A stretch of 64,000 bases of DNA from positions 49,184,001 to 49,248,000 of the forward strand of contig CP136895.1 of the NCBI GenBank assembly GCA_034359265.1, read 5' to 3'. Shown one piece after another: positions 10,351-22,000 of this stretch. A model generated the notes under the pieces. The model searched no databases, was not told where the DNA came from, and saw only the letters and a program-made list of their open reading frames with translations. The position numbers were made by a program, and so were the translations under genes. Position 1 is the stretch's first letter. The number at the start of each line of letters is the position of its first letter. Origin of the DNA: Canna indica. Its lineage: Eukaryota > Streptophyta > Magnoliopsida > Zingiberales > Cannaceae.

Positions 10351-13300
10351 TTATTCTTCATCATCTGAATAATAGTCTTCGAATTCTTCTTCTTCTTCCT
10401 CTTCTTCCTCTTCTTCCTCTGCTTCCTCTTCTTCATCTTCTTCATCTCCAGCTTCCTCAATTTCATGATCGTCATCATCAGCATATTCAACTTCTAATTG
10501 AATTGACGTTGTGTCTGCATCCTCGAGTATTGGAATAATATGATCCACAGCAGGAAGATCATCTTCTTGATAGAAACCAGGAGGATCATTTTCTCCTACT
10601 ATCGAATCAATTTTTCCTCTACCTTTTGTCTTACAGACTACACGCCAATCTGCTCTATCTTTATTTCGAGCCGGATACTTCGCGTAATATACTTGTTCGG
10701 CTTGTGATGCCAATATAAAAGGCTCATTTGCTGCCAATTTCGATTTGTAATTAACCTCAACAAGTTTGTATTTTGGATGAACTTTCATGCCCCTTTCTGT
10801 TGTATCGAACCAATGACATCTAAATAGGATAACTGATTTCAAGCCGATGTAGTGCAACTCTATCACTTCTTCCACCAGTCCATAAAAATCCATATCACAT
10901 TCAACATAGGTTGTCCCTTTCACGCAGACCCCAGCATTCATCGTCTTCTTTGCAAATGAATATTCAACTGTGTGAAATTTATACCCGTTAACAAAATATC
11001 CGCTATAGCACGACACAAGTCGCAACGGTCCACTAACAAACTCAAATATTTTTTCATCTATTTCAGCTCTGTGATCTTTGCTGTAAGTCTGAATCCAAGT
11101 AGGGAAATCACGATTCCGTAATCTCTCCAATTCTTGATCGTTGTGAATAGAGTATTTTTGCACCATCTCAATGTCAAATATTTCAATGAATTGTTCAATC
11201 TCTGGACAATTGAGTAATACATACAAGTGTGCCAAATGATACTCTTCATCGCTTAAGTGTCGAGATGGACGAGAACCAAAAGCACGACCAGAGTGACAAA
11301 ATATATTTAAACGTCCATCTGAATGTCGAACACCCCCGTCGTCGTTACGTGGAAGACGATCAAATCTTGTCTGTACTGTCGATTCAAAGTAAAATGAGCA
11401 GAATGTTGAAACTTCTTGAATGATATATGATTCAGATATTGATCTTTCAACAGCTGCGGTGTTCTTTACTTTTTTCTTCAGATGATTCATGTATCTTTCA
11501 AATAAGTACATCCAACGATATTGAACGGGGCCACCAACTCGTGCCTCGTATGCTAAGTGTATCGGTAGATGCTCCATCGAGTCAAAAAATGCAGGAGGGA
11601 AAAACTGCTCCAGCTTGCATATGATTTCAACAATATTATTTTCAAGTGTTGACATATCTTCGACTCGAAGGACATTTGCACAGATGCTTCTAAAAAGCAT
11701 ACTTAATTCAGTCAACGGACCCCAAATATTATCAGGTAGAAGATCTCGAAATGCGATCGGAAGTAATCTCTGCATGAATACATGACAATCATGGCTCTTC
11801 ATCCCTGATATTTTGCAATCATCGACGTTCACACATCGAGATAAGTTTGAAGCATATCCATCGGGTAATATGAGTTCTTTTACCCATTGACAAACATCTT
11901 TGATCTGTTGTTTATTTAACACATATAGGGCCTTCGGTTTCAGATATCGTTCGTTGACCTCTTGTAACTCCAACTCTGGTCTTTTACAAAGTATTTTCAG
12001 ATCATGTCGGGCTTTGACATTATCTTTAGTTTTTCCAAAAATATCCATCACAGTGTTGAAAATATTATCAAACACATTTTTTTCAATGTGCATGACATCT
12101 AAATTATGTCGAATCAATAATGAACTCCAATAGGGCAATTCCCAAAAGATACTTTTTTTCACCCAGTTGTGTGTTTGGCCAAAACCTGACACTCTTTCAT
12201 TGCGACCAAATACTATATCTGAAAGTGCTGAAACACGTGCTAACATTTGTTCACCAGACAACATCGGTGGTGGCCCATCTCTTTCGACTCTGCCCTTAGT
12301 AAATTTATTACGATTCCTTCGATACTGGTGATTAACCGGTAGGAATCGACGATGACAATCAAAGAATGAGATTTTTCGTCCGTTCTGAAGACTGATTGAT
12401 TTAGAGTGTTCCATACAATACGGGCAAGAGAGTCGGCCGTGAGTGCTCCAACCCGACAACATGCCGTACGCGGGGAAATCATTGATTGTCCACAAGACCG
12501 TGACCTTTAAATTGAAGTTTTGCTTCCGATGACAATCATAAGTGACAGCTCCCTCAGTCCACAATGTTTTCAATTCATCTATCAAGGGTCTGAGAAATAT
12601 GTCAATTTATTTTCGCGGACCCTTAGGACCCGGAATAATCATCGAAAGATAAATAAATTCATCTTTCATGCACATTGACGGTGGCAAATTATAAACTGTC
12701 AGCAGCACTGGCCAAACTGAATAAGGAGTTGCAGAATGTCCAAACGGATTAAAACCATCTGTGCACAATCCCAATCTGATATTTCTAGTATCCATAGCAA
12801 ATGAAGGATAACATGTATCCAAATGTTTCCATGCTTCACTGTCAGATGGATGAGTCATTACTGTATCATCACGACTTCTTGCATGCCAACTCATGTAGGG
12901 GGCTATCTTTTCCGACATGAATAATCTTTGAAGCCTCGATGTTAGTGGAAAATACCGAAGCACCTTAAACGGGATATTTTTCTGTTGGACCGATTTCTTC
13001 TCCTTGTAACGAGGGTGTTGACATACAGGGCATTTATCCAACTGCACATTTTCTTTATAATATAAAATGCAGTTATTTTGGCACGCGTGTATTTTTTCAT
13101 ACCCAAGCCCCAATTTTCTCATTAGCTTTTTAGTCTTATAAAAAGTAGGTTCAAACTTGTTATCAGTAGGCAGCATTCCATTAATCCGATCATACGCAAC
13201 TCCGCTGATATTACAATCGGCCTTGATGTTTAAGAGCTATGTCATTGCTGAAAACCTAGTGTATTTAGGACAATTCTCATACAAAGGTTCATCGGCAGCT

Positions 13301-13848
13301 TTCAACATCTCGTAAAATTCTGCAGCTTCTTTATTCGGTAATTCAATCTCTACCGCAGCCCCTACTTCTGTGATATCAACCGCTGTAGTATCTGGTGGGA
13401 CTGATGTCTGAAGATTTGGTCGATCCACATTATCATTCAGGTGGAATTGACCCCCAAGACTATCAAGTATCATAGTTCTATAGGGATTACATTGACTGGA
13501 TGAAGAAGCACCAGCAGAGGAAGATTCACCATATGTCTGAACGACAGGATTGCTCGACGTCCCGACTTCGCGTGACTCCCCGTGACAAGTCCATAGAAAA
13601 TATCTTGGTGCAAATCCTTTGCTATATAGATGCAGAGTGACAGTCTCCCGATCCAAAAATCGTCCATTTGAACAAATGCGGCACGGACATCGGATTTGAT
13701 CACCCATGCTAACGAAATTCTGATTCGAATAGGCGAAATTTAGGAAGTACGTTATGCCTAATCGAAACTCATTCGTTAAAGCTCCACGATCAAGACGTCG
13801 GTACATCCAACTTCGATCAGCCGACATGATTATGTCAATTAATGACAA
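10351..13848 (-). pseudogene. CACTA transposase (tnp2 type) with two in-frame stops
   Basis: One continuous frame of 1166 codons runs from the ATG at 13848 to 10351. Domain order is that of plant CACTA transposases: Transpos_assoc at the N-terminus (SWMYRRL, CPCRICSN); the tnp2 core, with the KIHACQNNCILYYKE, DKCPVC, GLCTDGFNPFG and LIRHNLDVMHIEKNV motifs; DUF4218 (EHLPIHLAYEARVGGPVQYR); DUF4216 (YGLVEEVIELHY); and a strongly acidic Glu-rich tail. The protein would cut the element at its ends in the nucleus. The frame is broken only by TAG at 13237-13239 and TAA at 12607-12609; on both sides of each stop the homology continues in the same frame. No intron is needed. The sense residues lost at the stops cannot be told from this copy. 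Confidence 0.9.
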
Positions 13849-13908
13849 TTTCTTTGGTTAATGTCTTTAGGTGAGATTGTCCTATTCCATTCGGGATTTA
13901 TGTTATTC

Positions 13909-14084
13909 GTACTGCACTTACGTTTTTATTTTAACTGTTAACTAATTATTCTAAATTTCGACAGCATCTCCCTACAGTTCTCCGAATACGCATATCATCT
14001 GGGCGTGTATCGGAGAACAAGAGAGATGTTGCCGAATTTTAGAATAATTAGTTAACAGTTAAAATAAAAACGTAAGTGCAGTAC
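13909..14084. repeat. Long inverted repeat upstream of the transposase gene
   Basis: The arms 13909-13955 and 14038-14084 are perfect 47-bp reverse complements. The 82 bases between them pair further, imperfectly (CTACAGTTCTCCGAATACG against GTGTATCGGAGAACAAG). It starts 61 bp upstream of the transposase ATG, probably in its leader or promoter. A decayed version is kept in the older copy near 34060-34215. Confidence 0.85.
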
Positions 14085-14317
14085 AAATAACTATATTCCC
14101 AAATTGTCCAATCAGGGACAATTCAAGAATTGTACGTCGTATAAAAGATCATCTACTTCTTTTACACGAACATACAATTCCCGAACGGATCTAAGGTTTT
14201 GCTAAATCATATCCGATTCGTCGATGCGTACGTGAAACATATCAACTCGTCGGATGGATGATTATTTTCTAAATGTTTCGAGACAGTTCGAGTCCATATT
14301 GGATGATTTCGGCGCGC

Positions 14318-14421
14318 GTCCGAAGTGGACGATTCCGATGTGAGTCCGAAGTGGACGATTCCGGTGCGAGTCCGAATTGGACGATTCCGGCGCGCGTCCG
14401 AAGTGGACGATTCCGGCGCGC
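14318..14421. repeat. 26-bp tandem repeat, four copies
   Basis: The unit GTCCGAAGTGGACGATTCCG plus six variable bases repeats four times, with a degenerate copy before it. Each unit contains an inverted pair (GTCC...GGAC). Two reverse-complement copies survive at 33806-33856 in the older CACTA relative. Confidence 0.8.
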
Positions 14422-14510
14422 ATCCGAAATTAATCTAAACACTAATAATTAATCTAACAAATTAAACAATTAATCTAAACAATTATAAAATAATTAATTA
14501 ACAATTTCAA

Positions 14511-14518
<8 letters not shown>

Positions 14519-14562
<44 letters not shown>
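14519..14562. repeat. AT dinucleotide microsatellite
   Basis: About 22 uninterrupted AT units lie between the 26-bp repeats and a GC-rich stretch at 14563-14840. Confidence 0.95.
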
Positions 14563-14563
<1 letters not shown>

Positions 14564-14842
14564 TCCGGCGCCGGAGTCCACCCTTCGGCGCCGGCGTACA
14601 GTGGCCGGACACACTGTCCGACCACTGTAGAAGGTCCGGCGGTGGCCATAGGCCGACCGCCGCCGGCCGAAACCCTAGAAATAGGGTTTCGGTTGGATTT
14701 TAACCTATACTCCGGCCGATCAACATACCGGCAGCAGCGGCGAGAGGCGTCGGCGTCGGCAGCGGCAGCAGCGGCGAGAAGCATCGGTAGGAGCGGCGGC
14801 GGCAGCAGCGGGAGGAAGAAGGGTCGGGTGCGAGAGCGTGCC

Positions 14843-14850
14843 CTATATAA
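14843..14850 (-). promoter_or_regulatory. Candidate TATA box of the CACTA genes
   Basis: The minus strand reads TTATATAG just inside the right subterminal repeats, followed by a GC-rich leader-like region. It is placed as expected for a promoter driving the minus-strand transposase about 1 kb downstream. Position is the only support. Confidence 0.4.
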
Positions 14851-14851
14851 A

Positions 14852-15157
14852 CTTATCAGCAACGGCTCACTCGCCCGTTAGAAAGCCGTTGCTGATAAGT
14901 TATCATCAGCAACGGCTCACTTATCCGTTAGCAAGCCGTTGCTGAAGATTAAAAAATTAGCAATGGCTCGCCTTTCCGTCAGAAAGCCGTTGCTGATAAT
15001 TAAAATAATCTGCAACGGCTCGGTTTTCTGTTAGAACGCCGTTGCAGATACATATATCTGCAACGGCTCGGGCGGCCGTAAGAATGCCGTTGCAAATAGC
15101 AACGGCTTGAGCGGCCGTTGCTGATAGCCGTTGCTGAAGATCAAGTTTCTAGTAGTG
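14852..15157. repeat. Right subterminal repeats of the CACTA element
   Basis: Paired CAGCAACGGCTCAC... / ...GCCGTTGCTGA motifs repeat roughly every 60 bp, up to the terminal TTTCTAGTAGTG. They match the left subterminal motif and the block at 32767-33110. Confidence 0.85.
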
Positions 15158-15282
15158 AACTAAGGGATTTCTCCCCCTATCAACATGCATATTTATGAAA
15201 ATAAACTCCCCTATCTATATGCATGGTCTTCCTATATATTTTCCTCCCCTTTACCTATAATTTTCCCCCCTTTACCTATAAT

Positions 15283-15797
15283 TTTTGGTATCCGGTCGAC
15301 CGACCGGTCGACCGATGCGTTCTCTGCCAATTTTTGGCTTCAACCGGTCGATCGCCCGGTCGACCGAAGTCGCCACTGCCAATTTTTGGCATTGTTCAGT
15401 CGACCGACCGGTCGACCGAAATGTCTATTGCCATTTTTTAAACCCTATTCGGTCGACCGAACATAGGCCGATATTGATTTTTTCAACCTTTTTCTTTTGC
15501 GCTTCGTTTCTGGGTTCCGGCTTTCAATGAGCATCAACTTGGAGAGCTTTTCATGTGACCTTTGAGCTCATCCAATATGTCTTTGGTGCACACGTTGATC
15601 TTTGAGAAATTCCACGATGAACCCGAGTGCGACGATCAATGTCCTTCCGATTTATTGATTTCTCTGATTTATCCGATCGAGGACCACGAACTCTACTCGA
15701 TATGGAACCTGAAAGATTTCTCAACGAAATATTAGTTCCATGTTTGTTATCATCAAAACCGAGATTAAGACCAAGGTTGAAAACATAAAGCCAACAA
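15283..15797 (-). repeat. Partial second copy of the element 2 3' LTR
   Basis: This matches 7496-7987, the U3 start of the 3' LTR, including the palindrome cluster at 15292-15460. It is followed by the same polypurine and internal sequence (15798-15960) that follows the full 3' LTR. It is a local duplication of the LTR-internal junction. The CACTA element sits in only one of the two copies. Confidence 0.8.
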
Positions 15798-17833
15798 TCT
15801 CCCCCTTTTTGATGATGACAAACATCCTTAAGAAAATATATCGTTAAAGCATAGAGGATATCAACTAAGGGATTTCTCCTCCTATCAACATGTATATCTA
15901 TGAAAATAAACTCTCCCTATCTATATGCATGGTCTTCCTATATATTTTCCTTCCCTTTACCTATAATTTTCTCCCCCTTTTGACATCAATAAAAAAGGGC
16001 AAGAAAGGTCAATCTAGTCAAAGGGATGAGAAACAAATATTTTTTCATGAAGTTGAGACTCTAAATATTTTTCGCGAAACATGACAATCTCAACCAAAGG
16101 TATGAAAAACAAATATTTGATATGAAACAAAATCATACATGATAGCATAGCGTGATAGATAGAATCCAAACCTAAATCATGTATGAACTCAAGTATAATA
16201 CCAATTGTTGAAGTACATATATTTTTCATGACATTTTTAGATTTCATTCAAACTTTCAAAATAGCAATATATGGTTATTTAAATCATGTATATCAAGTTT
16301 GAATTGAAACTAATGTCATTTAATCAAATTTTCAACTGAGCACAGTTTCATTCGAATTAAGCATGAAAACATAAAAATGGCTAAGTATCAAGTTTTGCTA
16401 TCTACTCATATTTTCTTTATCTTAGGCATCTAGACATCAAACATGAGAGAATGTAAGTCTATGAATCAAGTTTGGGCTTAAGATGAAATTTCTAAGTCAC
16501 TTTGTTGACTTAGGTCAAACTATACTTGAAGTTTTCAAAAATCAAACTTTTGAGTCTATACAAAATCATATTTTCGATGAAAATTTTGATACTAATTGTT
16601 GAATTGTCATTTGAAATGCATGTATCAAGTTTGAACTCAAAATGAATTTTCTAAGTTCATTTTTCATCCTATATTGATTTTAATAAACAAATGGATATTT
16701 CTAGCTATCATCCAAGTTATCAAAATCATTCCTAGAAATGATTTTACTCAAGAAATTGTATGAATGATATTAGAAATGGAATACAAATGGTATACATGAG
16801 TTTTCATTTGAAGTTTTTGAAGAAAAATCAAAGTATCGGAAAGATTGATATTTCAAGAAGGATGATACTTTATGTTTTCGAAATCTAACTTCAAAATTCT
16901 ATTATAAATCAGATTCTTGATGAAACTTTTCAAAAATTTTATTGACGATCCTAGATTTTTCAGTGAGGGTGCAGTTTCAAGAATCAATTAAAAAGGATTT
17001 TTCTATATTTCTATAGAAATAACTGAAAATGATACCAATTGTTGATTGAAATTTCATTTTTGTAATTTTCAGTTATTTTCAAAACGTGTTCAGTTTTCAT
17101 TCAAACTTTTATGGCACCATATAATGGTCATATAAAGAGTGTTTGTCAAGTTTGAAATGAAAATTATGTCCTTTAGTCAAGATATCAACCTGGCATGGTT
17201 TCATTCAAAACTAAGCTAGTTATCATGAAACTTGCTAAGTGTCAATCTTATTATTTACTCATCGTTTTTGAAACTTAAACCTATGAATACCTCTCATGAG
17301 TAAATCTAAACATGTTTCTCAAATATGGATTGAAAATGAGATCTCTAAGTCAATTGGTTGACTTGGGTAAACTTGGTTCAAAAGAGGTAAGCATGAATTA
17401 ACCTCTATGTCATTTTATCCATATCCATATGATTTTTTCACTCTAAGTGCTTGGAAAAATGTCATACCTATTTCTACATGTTTATGAAGTTCGGACTTAA
17501 AATGAAATATCCAAGTCGATTTATTGACTTGGGTCAAACTTTTCAAGCTTAAGTGCCCTAAAGTGAAATACCAATTGTATTTGTTTATCTAGACATGAAT
17601 TTTCAAGCTTTAAACACCTAGACTCATGTGATATGTGTATCTAAACATGTTTGTTGGGTGTTTACTCAAAATGAGGTCTCTAATAAGAATTTTAACCTAG
17701 AGCAAGTTTCATTCATTCAAGATATTATGAAATTGTCTAAGTTATCAAAAAATTGCCTACTCATGAATCTTCAAACATTTATCATGCAAAATTAATCATG
17801 AGAATATAGAGACACAACCTCAGGAAATGAAAT
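15798..17833 (-). other. 3' noncoding region of element 2
   Basis: About 2 kb without a convincing reading frame, AT-rich, similar to 45657-47849 of element 5. The segment at 15863-15865 (AAC followed by TAAGGG) is the uninterrupted form of the CACTA target. Short GGGGGAG-type purine motifs (minus strand) occur at 15796-15810, 15880-15890 and 15971-15977. Confidence 0.6.
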
Positions 17834-18885
17834 TTAAGGAAATGAATTTTTTTTCAATTTGTTTACTTTCTTATTTAAGGACACAACCTCATTTTTCAAT
17901 GAATCAAGAGATTGATATAAGGCTTTAGATTGAGATATCAAATTGTTGTTTTGACTTACAATTTTTGAATTCTCAAGTTTCAAAATTTCATTTTCAAGCT
18001 TTATGTCCTTAAGCTCAAGTTTCAACATATCATGGGAAAAATCTAAAGAACTAGATTTCATTCTCTCATTTTCTAGTTTTAATTCGTCCACATGAGAGTT
18101 AAGCCTTATATTATCTTTTTTCAATCTTTTATTTTCATTGTCTTTTTTAACAAGCAAGGCATACATTTTCTTGTATTCACTTACTAACTCATCATATTGC
18201 ATATCATGTGAACTAGAAGAGCTAGTACTATCATTATCATTATTATGACTAGAAGGGAAAGAGTGTACCTCATCATTGGTACTCATGAGACAAACTTTTG
18301 AAGTAGCTTCATAGTCATTGCAAGAGGATGCTTCATTTGAAGGGGATGATGATGTAGAAGCTTTTGACCTCTTCTTTGCCTTGTTTTTCATGGTAGGATA
18401 ATTATTCTTCACATGCCCTTTTTCCTTGCATGCATGGCACACTACTTTCCTTTTTCGGCTCTTGGAGCTACTCCTTTGACTAGAAGAGCTATGGGCATCA
18501 AAACCAAGATTAGTAGTAGGTGAGTGACCATTGTCATCACCACCTTCATCAAATGTGCTAATCTCTTCGGTTTTGGCATAATCATATAAAACATTTAAAG
18601 TGGCCCACATGTCATAAGCCGAAGAGCAATGCATGACTTTGTCTAGGATGCCATTTGGTAATGTGCAAAGAATACAATTCATGGCATCTCTGTTACACTT
18701 AAACATTTTCTTATCTAATTCATTCCATCATGCATGTCAACTTTAGGTTCAATGAATTCCCAATGTAACATGTTAAAAACACCAAAACCTTTAGTCTTTA
18801 AATAAGTGTACATCCTATATTTCCAAAGACCAAAGTTTGAGTCATCGAACCTAGGAGGTGACGATGCTACCAACTCTAGTGCCAT
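17834..18885 (-). pseudogene. Truncated gag of element 2
   Basis: Gag starts at the ATG 18885 (MALELVASSPPRFD...). A small deletion after DMHD near 18720-18730 shifts the frame; the open part runs from 18706 to 17834 (290 codons). Present are the Gag region (YDMWATLNVLYDYAKTEE), the first zinc knuckle and the coiled coil. The last cysteine of the knuckle has become tyrosine (VKNNYP). The 3' third of gag, with the second knuckle and the WVPK tail, is missing: the frame ends shortly after NKLKKNSF and joins the noncoding region directly. Non-functional. Confidence 0.8.
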
Positions 18886-18939
18886 TTTCCGGATTGAGAA
18901 ATGACGTAGAGGAGATGGTGAAATCTCAATCTACGACCT

Positions 18940-18951
18940 GCTATGATACCA
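18940..18951 (-). other. Primer-binding site of element 2
   Basis: The minus strand reads TGGTATCATAGC next to the 5' LTR, one mismatch from the methionine-tRNA site used by plant copia elements. Confidence 0.75.
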
Positions 18952-18953
18952 AT

Positions 18954-20461
18954 TGTAGTCGAAATGGCAACACTAGAGGGGGGGCGGGGGGTGAATAGTG
19001 TGTTATCTAATTAATTAGCCTAAATCCGATTTTATTCGTATCTCAAATCGTTTAGGCACGTTGCAATTTTACGATTAAATGCGGAAGCAAGATAAACTAA
19101 TTTAGCACAAACAACAATAGATAACAATGCTATCACACGAATTTATAGTGGTTCGGCCCCAATGCCTACTCCACTACCTAAGCACCCCGCTTAGGATTTC
19201 CAAACTAGGTTTACTAGATTAATTCTTATTTCCCTTACAATGAGGACTTTGACTTGAAGAGTCGCACTCTCGACCTAAGGCACTTCCACACCCGGAAGTC
19301 TCCGCCTTCTTACCGAGAGCACTCTTCCACTTCAACCTAAGGGATACCTCAACTAATCCTAGTAAGTTATGCTTACACAAGTGGCTTTACACCTTTTCAC
19401 CAAGGTAACCACTTCCACACACAAGACCAAACAACCTAGGTCTTCACAATCTCAAATCCAAGAAAAAATAAGTTCAAATAAATAGTTAAAATTACAATGA
19501 AAATAGCTTAGAATAAAACCAAGATCAAATGCTCTTTTCCAAGCCTTCGACGCCTTCAACTCGCCAAGAAGTAGAGCTCGAATTAAATCCTGAGTTGAGA
19601 TAGAATGCGCGCTTGAAGCGGATTTTGACGAAAGAACAGACACACTTCAATCAATCTTTAGAAGGCTCAAAACTCCCTTTAGAATGCTCAATAAAATCTG
19701 TATTAATCAAGGAAGTGGATTAAAGGAGTTAGATGAGGTATATTTATATTCTCACGAAGAAATAACAGCTCAACCGTTAGAAAACTATCCGTTATAGCCG
19801 CTCGGTCGATTGGCCGGTCGACCGACCGATCGACCGCTCAAGCGACCGCCGCCTATTCTCTCTGTGCGGTCAACTGGTAGGTCAACCACCAAATGCGAAT
19901 CTTGCATTCCCGCAATCCAGTCGACCGATGCAAGTTGCGGCTGTGGCGATACGCAGTCTGGTCGACCGATCGGTGGACCGAGGCATCCTCTTCCAATTTT
20001 TGGCTTCAATCGATCGACCGCCCGATCGACCGAAGTAGCCACTGCCAATTTTTGGCACTGTTCGGTCGACCGACCGATTGATTGAAATGGCTACTGCCAT
20101 TTTTGAAACCCTGTTCGGTCGACCGAACATAGGCTGATATTGATTTTTTTAGCATTTTTTTCCGCGCTTCATTTCTAGGTTTCGGCTTTTAATGATCATC
20201 AACTTGGAGAGCTTTCCATGTGATCCTTGAGCTCGTCCAATACTTCTTTGGTGCACATGTCGATCTTCGAGAAATTCCACGACGAACCCGAGTGCGACGA
20301 TCAATGTCCTTCCGATATATTGATTTCTCCGATTTATCCGATCGAGGACATTGAACGCTACTCGATATGGAACTTGAAAGATTTCTCAACAAAATCTTAG
20401 TTCCATGTTTGTTATCATAAAAACCGAAATTAAGACCAAGGTTGAAAACCTAAAGCCAACA
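18954..20461 (-). repeat. 5' LTR of element 2
   Basis: The LTR is 1508 bp, TG...CA, and clearly similar to the 3' LTR at 6537-7987. The palindrome cluster is at 19800-20125 and the G run near 18979-18991. The GTTGG target duplication follows. Confidence 0.85.
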
Positions 20462-20479
20462 GTTGGTACCCGAAGTCAT

Positions 20480-21943
20480 TGTTGGCTTAAGGGTCTCTCT
20501 TAAGACTCGATCTGTATTTTGATGATAACAAACAAGTACTTAATCCATATGTGAAGTTTTGAGTTCATGTTGAGGTTGCGATAAGAATGCCAAACCCATT
20601 CAAATGAATCGAAAGAAAAGACCGTCAAAGAAACGGAAGAAGAAAATGTCAAAGAAAGGCTCGGGCTTAGATCAAGTAAAGATCATGTAATATACTTCTA
20701 GGATGAGTTTTTCCCAAGCCAAATTGTAAAGTTATCCAAGTTAAAACTTGGTAACTAAACCCATAAACAAGGCATGTAACAAAATCAAGTAGAAGTCAGC
20801 CTCAGCCTGAGTTCGGTCGACCGGTCTGTCGACCGAACAAGGTAGTATCCTTGGCAGCAGCCAGTTCGGTCGACCGAATGATGTGAAGAAGTGGCAGTAG
20901 CCATTCGGTCGACTTGTCTATCGACCGAAGTTGGTGAATAAATCGCAGATGGCTGCGTTGGTCGACCTACCAAAGCCAAAATTTGGCAGAATTCTCATCG
21001 GTCGACCGATCGGTCGACCAGATTAGAGATCACAAGTCGAGCGACCCTGGCTCCCCTGATTCGGTCGACCAACTGGTTGACCGATTATGGGATCGATAGA
21101 TTTGCGATAGTCGGTCAACCAGTCGGTCGACCGAGCACTCACATAAGCCAGCGGTCGTATTGGCGGTCGATCAGTCGGTAGACCGACGATCGATCGGCAA
21201 AGTGACCGAACGGCGTCAACGGCTATTTTTTCGCCCGTTTAACGAACCGTTCGGCTGAGGGGTTATAAATACCCCTCACCTAACTTCTTTAAACCTTCTT
21301 GGAGATTTCATTGAGGATTAAAGAAGTGATTTGAGCCTTCATAAGAATTGATTTGCTGCGTGCCCTTCGCCTCCGTCGACAACATTCTTCGAGCGCCTGC
21401 TTCCATGCTTCCCTCAACTTTGCTGTAACTCAAAGAGTCATCTTCCTGCAAGTTGGAGGCCCGAAGGCGTGGGAAAGGAGCTTTGGTTCATCTTTAAATT
21501 CTTAAGCTCTTTCCATTGTATTTGAAGTCTATTTGAAACTTGTTTTCCATTTGTAATAGCTGCTAGGTGTGCTAGGGAAACACTTAGGGAAAACTTTGTA
21601 GAATTGTGTTTTGCCTAGGTGAATAGGATTAAGGGGTTCTTAGAGTGGTGAGAAGAGTATCCTCAGTGTATTCAAAGGGAAACATAATCTCTATAAAGTA
21701 GTGGTTAGAAATCCTTGGTGAGGAGCCAAGGTAGTGGAGTAGGCAGTTGGCCGAACCACTATAATTATTCTTGTTTGCATTGCTTTCTTGTTTGCCTATC
21801 ATTGTCATTAATACTTGATCACTTCTACTGTTAAGAAACACTTGCACTTAAGTTGAGCTAAAATTGAGTAAAAAAAATATATACAAAAAAGGGGACATAC
21901 ACTATTCAACCCCCCCCCTTCTAGTGTCGGGTTTCACACAACA
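20480..21943 (+). repeat. 5' LTR of element 3
   Basis: Starts TGTTGGCTTAAGG and ends CACACAACA, 1464 bp. U3 holds the palindrome cluster (20812-21205), then a TATA box in GGGGTTATAAATACCCC (21260-21276). Downstream are the GCCAAGGTAGTGGAGTAGGC block and the C run (21911-21918) before the end. Confidence 0.85.
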
Positions 21944-21945
21944 AT

Positions 21946-21957
21946 TGGTATCAGAGC
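21946..21957 (+). other. Primer-binding site of element 3
   Basis: TGGTATCAGAGC, a perfect match to the usual plant copia site for initiator methionine tRNA, two bases after the LTR. Confidence 0.9.
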
Positions 21958-22000
21958 AAGGTCCTAGGTCAAGATTTAACCATCTTCCCTACAAATTAAG

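Larger units (their letters stand above)
8057..15157 (-). mobile_element. CACTA (En/Spm-type) DNA transposon, 7.1 kb
   Basis: The left end is CACTACTAGAAA and the right end TTTCTAGTAGTG: perfect 12-bp terminal inverted repeats. A 3-bp target duplication AAC flanks it at 8054-8056 and 15158-15160. Subterminal repeats built on CAGCAACGGC / GCCGTTGCTG lie at both ends. Two minus-strand genes are inside: a tnp2-type transposase (10351-13848) and a second protein (8740-10275) with features of the plant Transposase_24 family. An uninterrupted version of the target is at 15798-15960. Confidence 0.95.
6537..20461 (-). mobile_element. Gag-only LTR retrotransposon, element 2, with CACTA insertion
   Basis: Both LTRs are present (3' LTR 6537-7987, 5' LTR 18954-20461). 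They are flanked by a perfect 5-bp target duplication, GTTGG, at 6532-6536 and 20462-20466. The interior holds a duplicated LTR-junction piece (15283-15797), a 3' noncoding region and a truncated gag (17834-18885). A CACTA transposon occupies 8057-15157. Without it the element is about 6.8 kb. No pol gene is present. Confidence 0.85.
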
